From Sphingomonas sp. (GTDB lineage: Bacteria > Pseudomonadota > Alphaproteobacteria > Sphingomonadales > Sphingomonadaceae), in assembly GCA_013812805.1 (NCBI GenBank), contig JACCSV010000192.1, positions 1 through 11,820 on the forward strand: DNA of 11,820 bases. The letters are read 5' to 3'. Within the stretch, counting starts at the first letter, position 1. Every line of letters begins with the position of its first letter. Made by a program: the position numbers and the translations under genes. The notes below the pieces were generated by a model that did not search any database, was not told the origin of the DNA, and worked only from the letters and a program-made list of their open reading frames with translations. This document shows, piece after piece, positions 1-7,047 of the stretch.

Positions 1-1949
1 CCGGCGAAGTCCTGCGACAAGGCCGCCCTCTGGCCACGCGTCGCTCGGATGCCGTTGGTGTTGTCGAATGCCGCCGAATATCCAACCGTCGAGGTCAGGC
101 GGCTACCAAGCTCGTCGCACAGATAGCTGCCGGCCTTGAGCGGGTCGCACTCCGCATCTCGGGGCCCGTCCCCGTCCGGGTCGGTGAAATAGGTTCCCCG
201 GTCGAGGGTGATGTCGTCCATCACCAGCGAATAGCGAACGCCGATGTTGGCATATTCGTTGAGCGGGAAGCCAAGCCGCAAGCCGCCACCGGTGCTGATC
301 TGGCCATAGGTGCGGTTGCGCTCACCGTTTATGAAATTGAAGCTGTTGTAGTCGCGCCTGTAGAGCTGGCCACCGAACAGGATCTGCTTGTCGAACAGAT
401 AAGGGTCGGTGAAGCTTAGCTGCACCGACTTGGAATAGCGCGAGTAGTCGACGCCGGCGCCGAGCGTCTGACCCATCCCACGGAAATTGTTCTGCTGAAC
501 CGACAGCGACAGGATGAACTTCTCGTAGCTCGAATAGCCGCCCGAAAATTGCAGCTGGCCGGTGGCTTTTTCTTCCACGTCGGTGCTGAGCACGATGCGG
601 TCTGGAGCCGACCCTTCGGCCTGCTTGATCTCGAGATTTTCCTGGAAGTAGCCGAGCGACTGGATCCGGTCCTGCGATCGCTTAACCTTGATCGCGTTGA
701 AGGCGTCGCCTTCGTTGACCCGGAACTCGCGGCGAAGCACCTTGTCACGAGTGACCGTGTTGCCGTTGATGTCGATGCGCTCGACATAGACGCGCGGGGT
801 GTCCCCGACCTTGATGGTGATGTTCATCACCCGCTGATCGGCAAGCCGCTCATAGGACGGATTGATGTCTGCGAACGCATAGCCCAGCGCTCCGGCGACC
901 TCGTTGACCGCAGTGACCGAATCTTCGACCGCCTTGGCGTTGAACCAGGTCCCTGGCTTTAGCGCGACGATCTGCTTGACCTTTTCCGGTCCGAGGTCGC
1001 GAAGCGCGCTCTCCGCCGCGACAGTGCCAAGGCGATAGCGGGGCCCCTCCTCGACCACGTAAGTGATGATGAAGTCGCGCCGGTCCGGAGTCAGCTCGGC
1101 AAGCGCGGAGACGACTCGGAAGTCAGCGTAGCCTTCGGTAAGGTAAAAGGCGCGCAGCTTCTGCTGGTCGGCTGACAACCGGTCCGGGTCGTAGCTGTCG
1201 TTGGACTTCAAAAAGCCAAGCACGCCGCCGGCCTGGCGCGAATACATCTCCTTGCGCAGCCGGTCGTCGTTGAAGGCCTGATTGCCGATGACGTTAATGC
1301 TTCGAATCTTCGACTTGTCGCCCTCGTAGATTTCGAAAACGAGGTCGACCCGGTTCTGGTCGAGCTGAACGATCTTGGGTTCGACCCGCGCTGCGAAGCG
1401 CCCTTCGCGCTTGTACAGCTCGACGATCCGCTCGACGTCCGAGCGCACCTTGGAGCGAGTAAAGATCTGACGGGGCGCAAGCTTGATCTCGGGGAGGATC
1501 TTGTCGCTCTTGAGTCGCTTGTTGCCTTCAAGGACGATGCGGTTGATCACCGGGCTCTCGCGAACGGTGACCAGGATCGTGCCCGTTTCCGCGCCGGTGA
1601 TGACCACGTCGGTGAACAGCTCGGTCGCATACAGGTCCTTGAGCGCCTGATCGAGCGTAGCGGCGGTGTAGGTCTGACCGGGTGCCAGGCTGGCGTAGGA
1701 AATGATCGTCGCCGGCTCCAGCCGCTGGTTGCCGCGGACGCTGACCGAACGAATCACCGCGCTTGCCGGAGCCGCAGCCTGCGGCTGCGCGGCCGCCGGT
1801 GCAGGCGCTGCCGTCTGCGGCTGGGCCGGGGCCGGTTGCGCGGCCGTTGCGGCCTGCGCCAGCAACGGCGCCGACCAGCCACCGAGGATTGTTCCAACGA
1901 GGAGCATGGCGCCCGCGCGCCGGCTCAGCTTCGATTTTTGTGAAATCAC
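1..1949 (-). CDS. bamA: BamA, outer-membrane protein assembly factor (3' end cut by window edge)
   Basis: This is the central component of the BAM complex, which folds and inserts beta-barrel proteins into the outer membrane. 649 codons are present and the C-terminal part of the barrel lies beyond position 1. I chose the GTG at 1949. It gives a proper signal peptide: a basic start (K5, K7, R10, R11), a hydrophobic core at residues 14-30 and a likely cleavage after AQA at 31-33. The in-frame ATG at 1907 would lose the basic region. Residues 34-64 are an Ala/Pro/Gln-rich linker. Five POTRA repeats follow at about 65-460; the hallmarks RGNQRL, LEGNKRL, VIGNQAF and INGNTV mark four of them. The barrel begins near residue 462 (GQLQFSGGYSS). 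Family members are usually around 800 residues or more, so roughly 150-250 are missing. The gene is last in the visible cluster, 72 bases after rseP, so it may share the operon transcript or have its own promoter; none is obvious. Confidence 0.95.
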   Translation of the reverse strand, partial: MISQKSKLSRRAGAMLLVGTILGGWSAPLLAQAATAAQPAPAQPQTAAPAPAAAQPQAAAPASAVIRSVSVRGNQRLEPATIISYASLAPGQTYTAATLDQALKDLYATELFTDVVITGAETGTILVTVRESPVINRIVLEGNKRLKSDKILPEIKLAPRQIFTRSKVRSDVERIVELYKREGRFAARVEPKIVQLDQNRVDLVFEIYEGDKSKIRSINVIGNQAFNDDRLRKEMYSRQAGGVLGFLKSNDSYDPDRLSADQQKLRAFYLTEGYADFRVVSALAELTPDRRDFIITYVVEEGPRYRLGTVAAESALRDLGPEKVKQIVALKPGTWFNAKAVEDSVTAVNEVAGALGYAFADINPSYERLADQRVMNITIKVGDTPRVYVERIDINGNTVTRDKVLRREFRVNEGDAFNAIKVKRSQDRIQSLGYFQENLEIKQAEGSAPDRIVLSTDVEEKATGQLQFSGGYSSYEKFILSLSVQQNNFRGMGQTLGAGVDYSRYSKSVQLSFTDPYLFDKQILFGGQLYRRDYNSFNFINGERNRTYGQISTGGGLRLGFPLNEYANIGVRYSLVMDDITLDRGTYFTDPDGDGPRDAECDPLKAGSYLCDELGSRLTSTVGYSAAFDNTNGIRATRGQRAALSQDFA

Positions 1950-2021
1950 GCGTTTCCGCCTCTGAAAATCATCGCGGCCAACTCCTGCCGCAGAATGGAT
2001 GCCAGCCCTGCCCCAAGCAGG

Positions 2022-3143
2022 TTAGCCAATCAAGCGCCCGAGCCGTTCCCACAATCCGAACGAACCGAGATCGTTCAGCGTCGTGAAGACGAGCAGCGCC
2101 AGGAGTAGCGCAAGCCCGCCCCGGAACGCCCATTCCTGTGCCCGAACGCTGACCGGGCGCCGCCGAACCGCTTCGGCGGCATAGAAGAGCAGATGTCCGC
2201 CATCCAGCATCGGGACTGGCAACAGGTTGATGAATCCAAGGTTAATTGAGAACAAGGCGAGCAGCTGGATGAACTCGAACACGCCGAGCGATGCCTGCTG
2301 TCCGGCGATCTGAGCCATCTTCAGCGGGCCGCCCAAGTCGTCGGTCGAGCGCCGCCCGGTGATGATCTGCCACAGCCCGTCGATGGTCGCCCGCGTCAGC
2401 GCCCAGGTGTAGCGCACCCCTTCGGGCAGCAGGCGGGTGACCGGCACCCGCTCAAGCGCTCGGCCTTCAGCGAAAACCCCGAGCAGGCCGAGCCGGTATT
2501 TCTGCCCGAAGCGGTCGCTCTGCTCGTGCACGCCCAGCTTAGCCTGAACGGTGGCCGGCTGGCTGCCGCGGACGATTCGAATTTCCACATCCTCGCCTGG
2601 CCGCAGCGAGACGACGCGCTGAATGTCCTCGAACGAAGATGTCCGCTGGCCCGCGACCGCCTCGATCCGGTCGCCTTGCTGGATCCCGGCAGCTTGCGCC
2701 GCGCTTCCCGGCTGCAGAGCGGTCACCACCGTCGGCGTTCGCGGAATCCCGAAAGCGGCGAAAAAGCCGGCGAAGATCAGGATTGCCAGAAGGAAGTTGG
2801 CCATCGGCCCGGCAAGGACGATCAGGAACCGCTGCCATACCGGCTTGCCGGCAAAGCTATCCTCGCGGACGGATGCCGGATCGTCCTCGCCCGCCCCGGC
2901 GTGCTGCTCGTCGCCGATGAAGCGGACATAGCCTCCGAGCGGAAGCCAGCCGACTTTCCAGCGAGTGCCGCGCTTGTCGGTCCAGCCGGTGACCTCGCCG
3001 CCAAAGCCGATCGAGAACACCTCCGCGCCGACGCCGAACAGCCGCCCGACCAGGAAATGCCCCATCTCGTGGATGAAGACGAGCGGCCCGATCGCCAGGA
3101 TGAAGGCGATGACGATCAGCCAGAGTGGCGGTTGTGAGAGCAT
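2022..3143 (-). CDS. rseP: RseP/MmpA-type site-2 zinc metalloprotease (M50B)
   Basis: This is an intramembrane zinc protease of the inner membrane that makes the second cut in regulated proteolysis. In E. coli the substrate is anti-sigma RseA; the Caulobacter relative MmpA cleaves PodJ. The 373-residue product has the zinc site HEMGH at residues 25-29 in the first membrane segment. A second active-site motif (NLLPVPMLDGG, 306-316) supplies the third zinc ligand, D314. Membrane segments are visible near 8-30, 105-130, 290-310 and 342-356. A single PDZ domain lies at about 138-200, whereas the E. coli enzyme (about 450 residues) has two. The shorter one-PDZ form fits alphaproteobacteria. The ATG lies 6 bases after the dxr stop. 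A purine-rich AGGGAAAG overlaps that stop and sits close to the start, suggesting coupling to dxr translation. Its place beside bamA agrees with a role in envelope homeostasis; the substrate here is unknown. Confidence 0.95.
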   Translation of the reverse strand: MLSQPPLWLIVIAFILAIGPLVFIHEMGHFLVGRLFGVGAEVFSIGFGGEVTGWTDKRGTRWKVGWLPLGGYVRFIGDEQHAGAGEDDPASVREDSFAGKPVWQRFLIVLAGPMANFLLAILIFAGFFAAFGIPRTPTVVTALQPGSAAQAAGIQQGDRIEAVAGQRTSSFEDIQRVVSLRPGEDVEIRIVRGSQPATVQAKLGVHEQSDRFGQKYRLGLLGVFAEGRALERVPVTRLLPEGVRYTWALTRATIDGLWQIITGRRSTDDLGGPLKMAQIAGQQASLGVFEFIQLLALFSINLGFINLLPVPMLDGGHLLFYAAEAVRRRPVSVRAQEWAFRGGLALLLALLVFTTLNDLGSFGLWERLGRLIG

Positions 3144-3149
3144 CTTTCC

Positions 3150-4310
3150 CTAGGAACAGCTTTCGTGGGCCGCGGCGCTTACCTTGGCCCGGGTTGCGGA
3201 GTCGAGCGCGATGACTTCGTCGATCGATCGCGGTGCCGGCGCCGTCGTCTGGCCGAGCGCGTCTGCCACCATCGCCGCGATCTCGTGGAAGGCAATCCGG
3301 CCGGCGAGGAAAAGCTCGACCGCGATCTCGTTGGCGGCATTGAGGATGATCGCTGCGCCGCCCCCGCTCTCGAGCGCTTCGCGAGCGAGGCGGAGCGCGG
3401 GGAACCGCTCAAGGTCGGGAGCTTCGAAGTCGAGCCTGCCGAGTTCGACCAGGTCGAGCCGCGCGGCCGGCGTTTGCATTCGCTCCGGCCACGACAGCGC
3501 GTAGGCGATCGGGATTCGCATGTCGGCGGTTCCGAGATGAGCGAGCAGTGAGCCGTCGATGAATTCGACCAGCGAATGAACCGTCGACTGCGGGTGGATG
3601 ACAATGTCGATCTGCTCCGACCCGAGGCCAAACAGATGGTAGGCTTCGATCAGCTCCAGCCCCTTATTCATCAAGGTCGCCGAATCCACCGAGATCTTTG
3701 CTCCCATCGACCATTTCGGATGCGATACGGCCTCGGCGGGTGTCGCGCTGCGCATCTGCTCGGCGCTTGCGGTACGGAACGGTCCGCCGCTGGCGGTTAG
3801 GATCAGTCTTGAGACATCGTCGCCGCAGCTTCCGACAAGACACTGAAAAATGGCGTTATGTTCGCTGTCGACCGGTATTAGCGTCGACCCGCTTCGGCTC
3901 GCGGCTTCGATCATCAGCTGGCCGGCGGTAATCAGCGCTTCCTTGTTGGCGAGCGCCACCGTCTTGCCGGCCTCCACCGCCGCCATCGTCGGCAGCAACC
4001 CGGCGCAGCCGACGATCGCCGCCATTACCCAGTCGGCATCGCCGGTCGCGGCCTCCACCAGCGCCGCCGCTCCTGCCGCGGCGCGGCAGCCGCTTCCATC
4101 AAGCAGCGTTCGAAGTTCGGGCAACCGGCCCTCGTCCGCGACGACCGCAAGTTTAGCGCCGGTCGCCAGAGCCGCCTCGGCAAGCTCGCGCACTTTCGAC
4201 TGGGCGGTCAAAGCAATCACATCGAACCGATCCGGCGAGCGCTTGACGAGATCGAGGGTCGACTGTCCGACCGAGCCGGTGGCGCCGAGGATCGCGATTC
4301 GGCGCTTCAT
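3150..4310 (-). CDS. dxr: 1-deoxy-D-xylulose 5-phosphate reductoisomerase
   Basis: Dxr catalyses the second step of the MEP isoprenoid pathway: NADPH-dependent rearrangement and reduction of DXP to 2-C-methyl-D-erythritol 4-phosphate. It is a cytoplasmic enzyme and the target of fosmidomycin. The 386-residue protein carries the nucleotide-binding GATGSVG at 9-15 and ANKEAL at 121-126. The metal ligands are D148 and E150 (DSEHNAIFQ) plus E219 in MNKGLELIEA, matching D150, E152 and E231 of the E. coli enzyme. The substrate loop HPKWSMG is at 197-203. Length is normal (E. coli 398). The ATG overlaps the cdsA stop in an ATGA, so translation is probably coupled. In E. coli dxr lies between frr and uppS; here it follows cdsA. 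It supplies precursors for the product of uppS two genes upstream. Confidence 0.97.
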   Translation of the reverse strand: MKRRIAILGATGSVGQSTLDLVKRSPDRFDVIALTAQSKVRELAEAALATGAKLAVVADEGRLPELRTLLDGSGCRAAAGAAALVEAATGDADWVMAAIVGCAGLLPTMAAVEAGKTVALANKEALITAGQLMIEAASRSGSTLIPVDSEHNAIFQCLVGSCGDDVSRLILTASGGPFRTASAEQMRSATPAEAVSHPKWSMGAKISVDSATLMNKGLELIEAYHLFGLGSEQIDIVIHPQSTVHSLVEFIDGSLLAHLGTADMRIPIAYALSWPERMQTPAARLDLVELGRLDFEAPDLERFPALRLAREALESGGGAAIILNAANEIAVELFLAGRIAFHEIAAMVADALGQTTAPAPRSIDEVIALDSATRAKVSAAAHESCS

Positions 4311-4939
4311 GCAACCGACACCAGCGCTGAGCAGGCCGTCAGCACGGCGACCGGAATCAGTCCATCGAGCCGATCGAAGACGCCGCCGTGGCCTGGCAGC
4401 ATGGTGCCCGAATCCTTGACGCCGGCGCGCCGTTTCATCCAGCTTTCAAACAGGTCGCCCCCCTGCGCGGCCGCGGAAAACAGTGGTGCCAGCAGCAGGT
4501 AGGTGGCGCCGAGACCGGTCAGATACACCCACAAGGTGCCAAGCACGGTGGCGGCCGCGACTCCGCCGTAGAAGCCGGCCCAGGTCTTCTTGGGGCTGAT
4601 CACCGGCGCAAGCTTCGGCCCGCCAATCGCCCGGCCAGCGAAATAGGCGCCGACGTCGGTCGCCCAGACGATCAGGAACACCCACATTACCAGCGCGACG
4701 CCGTTGTCGGCGCGGTCGCGGATCCAAAGCAGCGCCAGTGCCGCGATCAGCGTGTAGAGGAAACCGCCGACATACCAGCTTGCGCCCCAGCCCCTGGTGA
4801 TCCGAGTCCATTCGTAAAAGACCGCGGTCGCCGCGGCGGCAACGAGGATGGCGAAATAATAGCCGCCATGAAAAACGGCACCGATCGTCACCGCAATCAG
4901 CACGATGGCCGCGAGCGACCGGACGACGAGGTCGTTCAT
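4307..4939 (-). CDS. cdsA: Phosphatidate cytidylyltransferase (CDP-diacylglycerol synthase)
   Basis: CdsA converts phosphatidic acid and CTP to CDP-diacylglycerol in the inner membrane. This is the branch point for all bacterial phospholipids and feeds the pssA-psd pair also in this window. The signature of the family is intact near the C-terminus: SWMKRRAGVKDSG at 166-178, followed by PGHGGVFDRLDG at 182-193. Several hydrophobic segments precede it (about 8-40, 55-73, 80-100, 122-150). The frame is open further upstream, but I chose the ATG at 4939: it overlaps the uppS stop as ATGA and starts directly before a membrane segment. The 40 codons further upstream only read through uppS in another frame. 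The product is 210 residues, clearly shorter than the E. coli enzyme (285), lacking part of the N-terminal membrane region. Short forms occur in relatives as far as I recall, and nothing suggests a broken gene. Confidence 0.95.
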   Translation of the reverse strand: MNDLVVRSLAAIVLIAVTIGAVFHGGYYFAILVAAAATAVFYEWTRITRGWGASWYVGGFLYTLIAALALLWIRDRADNGVALVMWVFLIVWATDVGAYFAGRAIGGPKLAPVISPKKTWAGFYGGVAAATVLGTLWVYLTGLGATYLLLAPLFSAAAQGGDLFESWMKRRAGVKDSGTMLPGHGGVFDRLDGLIPVAVLTACSALVSVA

Positions 4940-5694
4940 CGGCCGCCGAACCTGCGCTGCCGCGCGGAATATTGCTCGATCGCCGAGTGGAACGCCGCTT
5001 CGTCGAAGTCCGGCCACAGCACCGGGGTGAACAGCAGTTCCGAGTATGCACATTGCCATAGCAGAAAGTTGGACAGCCGGACTTCGCCCGAGGTGCGGAT
5101 CAACAGGTCGGGATCGGGCAGGCCGGCGGTGTCCAGCTCAGCTTCAACCGTAGCTTCGTCGATCCGGGAAGGGTCAAGCTCACCCGTCACCGCCCGGCTC
5201 GCGAGCTTCGCGGCGACGGCGGCGAGCTCGCTGCGTGAGCCGTAGCTGAGCGCGACGACCAGGGTCAGCCGCCGGTTGGCAGAGGTTCGTTCGACCGCCG
5301 CTTCGAGCTGGCGGGTCATCAGCGGCCCGAACGCTTGGTAATCGCCGATCAGCCGCAGGCGCACGCCTTCGTCCATCAGCCGCTCGAGCTCGAGCTCCAG
5401 ATAGTAACGCATCAGGCCCTTGAGGTCGGCGATTTCGTCGTCGGAGCGTCGCCAGTTCTCCGACGAGAATGCGTAGAGCGTGAGCACCTCGACCCCAGCA
5501 TCGGCCGCCGCCTGAAGCGACCGGCGGACCGCTTCCGCACCGGCGCGATGCCCAGCAACCCGCGGGAGCCCGCGCTGTTCGGCCCAGCGGCCGTTGCCGT
5601 CCATGATGATCGCGACATGGCGGGGAATGGCCCCTGCCCCGTCCGTGGCGGCCTGGTGGACGCTGCTTGCGGACGGCGCGGAACCGGCGGTCAC
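4936..5694 (-). CDS. uppS: Undecaprenyl diphosphate synthase (cis-prenyltransferase)
   Basis: UppS adds isopentenyl units in cis to farnesyl diphosphate, giving the C55 lipid carrier for peptidoglycan and surface polysaccharides. Conserved blocks are all present: HVAIIMDGNGRW at 26-37 with catalytic D32, LTLYAFSSENWRR, and RTSGEVRLSNFLLW from residue 200, whose arginines bind the diphosphate. The start is a GTG at 5694 that overlaps the frr stop in a GTGA. It gives 252 residues, a usual length. The frame stays open for about 116 codons upstream, but that part lies entirely inside frr and is not UppS-like. No ATG lies between the frr stop and the catalytic motif, so the GTG start is well supported. 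About 22 variable residues precede the first motif. It overlaps cdsA by 4 bases, so frr-uppS-cdsA-dxr form a coupled chain. Confidence 0.96.
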   Translation of the reverse strand: MTAGSAPSASSVHQAATDGAGAIPRHVAIIMDGNGRWAEQRGLPRVAGHRAGAEAVRRSLQAAADAGVEVLTLYAFSSENWRRSDDEIADLKGLMRYYLELELERLMDEGVRLRLIGDYQAFGPLMTRQLEAAVERTSANRRLTLVVALSYGSRSELAAVAAKLASRAVTGELDPSRIDEATVEAELDTAGLPDPDLLIRTSGEVRLSNFLLWQCAYSELLFTPVLWPDFDEAAFHSAIEQYSARQRRFGGR

Positions 5695-6251
5695 TTGCCC
5701 AGGATTTCCTTTTCCTTGTTGTGGGAGAGCTCGTCGATCTCCTTGATCGTGTCGTCGGTCAGCTTTTGCACCTCGGTCTCGAGCCGCTTGCGCTCGTCCT
5801 CGCTGATTTCGTGCTTCTTTTCGTCCTGCTTCAAATGGTCCATGCCGTCGCGGCGGACGTTGCGGACCGCGATGCGCGCCTTTTCGGCATATTGGCCGAC
5901 CAGCTTGGCAAGCTCCTTGCGCCGCTCCTCGGTCAGCTCCGGGATCGGCAGCCGGATCAGCTGGCCGTCGGTGATCGGGTTGAGACCGATCCCGGCCGAA
6001 CGGATCGCTTTTTCGACCGGCTGGACGTTCGACCGGTCCCACACCTGCACCGTCAGCAGCCGCGCCTCCGGCACCGACACGGTGGCAACCTGGTTGAGCG
6101 GCATGTTGCTGCCGTAGACCTCGACTTGGATGGTATCGAGCAACGCGGTGGAAGCGCGGCCGGTGCGAAGGCCGCCGAGGTCGTGCCTCAACGCTTCTAC
6201 CGCGCCATGCATCCGGCGTTGCAAATCTGCTTTGTCCATGCTGGCGGCCAT
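5691..6251 (-). CDS. frr: Ribosome recycling factor
   Basis: RRF works with EF-G to split the post-termination ribosome complex. The 186-residue length is typical (E. coli 185). Visible hallmarks are the RTGRAS loop at 29-34, IPELTEERRKEL at 103-114, RNVRRDGMDHLK at 130-141 and the charged C-terminal helix of the three-helix bundle from about 150 on. The start was chosen at the ATG at 6251 because a strong GAGGAG ribosome site lies 7 bases before it. An in-frame ATG at 6239 would drop four residues and place that site too far away. Codons above 6251 read through pyrH. The stop overlaps the uppS GTG. Confidence 0.97.
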   Translation of the reverse strand: MAASMDKADLQRRMHGAVEALRHDLGGLRTGRASTALLDTIQVEVYGSNMPLNQVATVSVPEARLLTVQVWDRSNVQPVEKAIRSAGIGLNPITDGQLIRLPIPELTEERRKELAKLVGQYAEKARIAVRNVRRDGMDHLKQDEKKHEISEDERKRLETEVQKLTDDTIKEIDELSHNKEKEILGK

Positions 6252-6255
6252 CCGA

Positions 6256-6978
6256 TTACTCCTCGTTCTGAACGATCGTCGCGGTTCCGCCGCCGGCAAG
6301 CACCTTGGCAAGGTTGCCGGGTTCGCGGACGTTGAAGACGACGATCGGAATGTTGTTGTCGCGACAAAGCGCCACCGCAGCGCCGTCCATCACGCGCAGG
6401 TCGTCGCTCAGGACTCGGTGGAAGCTTAAACGGTCGTAGCGCGTTGCCGACGCGTCCTTTTTCGGATCGGCGGTGTAGACGCCATCGACGCTGGTGCCCT
6501 TGAACAATGCGTCGCAGCCCATCTCCGCGGCGCGCAGCGCGGCTGCGGTGTCGGTGGTGAAATAGGGGTTGCCGGTGCCCGCGGCGAACAGGACGATGCG
6601 GCCCTTCTCCAGATGGCGAAGCGCTCGCCTGCGGATGTAGGGCTCGCTGATGCTCGCCATCGGGATTGCCGACTGAACGCGGGTTTCGGCTCCGTGTTTT
6701 TCGAGCGAACCTTGTAGCGCGATCGCGTTCATCACCGTGGCGAGCATGCCCATGTAGTCGGCGCTGGCCCGGTCGAAGCCTTTGGCGGCCGCGGCCATGC
6801 CACGGAAGATATTGCCGCCGCCTACTACCAGGCAAAGCTGCGGACATTGCTCGCGTGCGGCAATCACCTCGCGGGCGAGCGCGTCGACGGCTTCCGGATC
6901 GATCCCGAGCTGCCCCGACCCCATCATCGCCTCGCCCGAAAGCTTGAGCAGGATCCGGTTGAAGCGCGGGCGGCTCAT
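6256..6978 (-). CDS. pyrH: Uridylate kinase (UMP kinase)
   Basis: PyrH phosphorylates UMP to UDP with ATP in pyrimidine nucleotide synthesis. It is the bacterial hexameric enzyme of the amino-acid kinase fold, usually regulated by GTP and UTP. The 240 residues match the family (E. coli 241). Motifs seen: KLSGEAM at 12-18, the glycine-rich VVGGGNIFRG at 51-60, DYMGMLATVMNA at 74-85, the UMP-contacting AAGTGNPYFTTDTAAALRA at 132-150, and KGTSVDGVYTADP at 160-172. The chosen ATG at 6978 gives the typical start just before the first beta strand. An AAGGA lies 12 bases upstream, rather far, so initiation may be modest. An in-frame ATG at 7044 would add 22 residues of no recognisable family sequence and is rejected. 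It lies 69 bases after tsf and 4 bases before frr. Confidence 0.96.
   Translation of the reverse strand: MSRPRFNRILLKLSGEAMMGSGQLGIDPEAVDALAREVIAAREQCPQLCLVVGGGNIFRGMAAAAKGFDRASADYMGMLATVMNAIALQGSLEKHGAETRVQSAIPMASISEPYIRRRALRHLEKGRIVLFAAGTGNPYFTTDTAAALRAAEMGCDALFKGTSVDGVYTADPKKDASATRYDRLSFHRVLSDDLRVMDGAAVALCRDNNIPIVVFNVREPGNLAKVLAGGGTATIVQNEE
6259..6264 (-). promoter_or_regulatory. frr ribosome-binding site inside the pyrH stop region
   Basis: GAGGAG on the minus strand, 7 bases before the frr ATG at 6251. These bases are also the last two glutamate codons of pyrH, just before its TAA. The site decides the frr start and suggests coupling between pyrH termination and frr initiation. Confidence 0.8.
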
Positions 6979-7047
6979 GGCTGCGGGAAGTCCTTCGTGA
7001 AGAGGAGCGAGAACGCTCTTATGGCGCCCCCGCCCCTCTGCCAACTG

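Noticed and set aside
1908..1949. Use of the ATG at 1907 instead of GTG at 1949 for bamA
   Set aside because: It would remove the basic n-region of the signal peptide; the GTG keeps K5, K7, R10 and R11.
4940..5059. Upstream extension of cdsA to an ATG at 5059
   Set aside because: It reads through uppS in a shifted frame with no membrane segment; the ATG at 4939 overlaps the uppS stop.
5695..6042. Long upstream extension of the uppS frame to an ATG at 6042 (368 residues in total)
   Set aside because: The added 116 codons lie inside frr in another frame, are arginine/proline-rich and not UppS-like. The GTGA overlap at 5694 gives a normal length.
7005..7018. Small hairpin GAGCG-AGAA-CGCTC in the tsf-pyrH gap
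   Set aside because: Only five pairs and no T tract on either strand; too weak to call a terminator or processing site.
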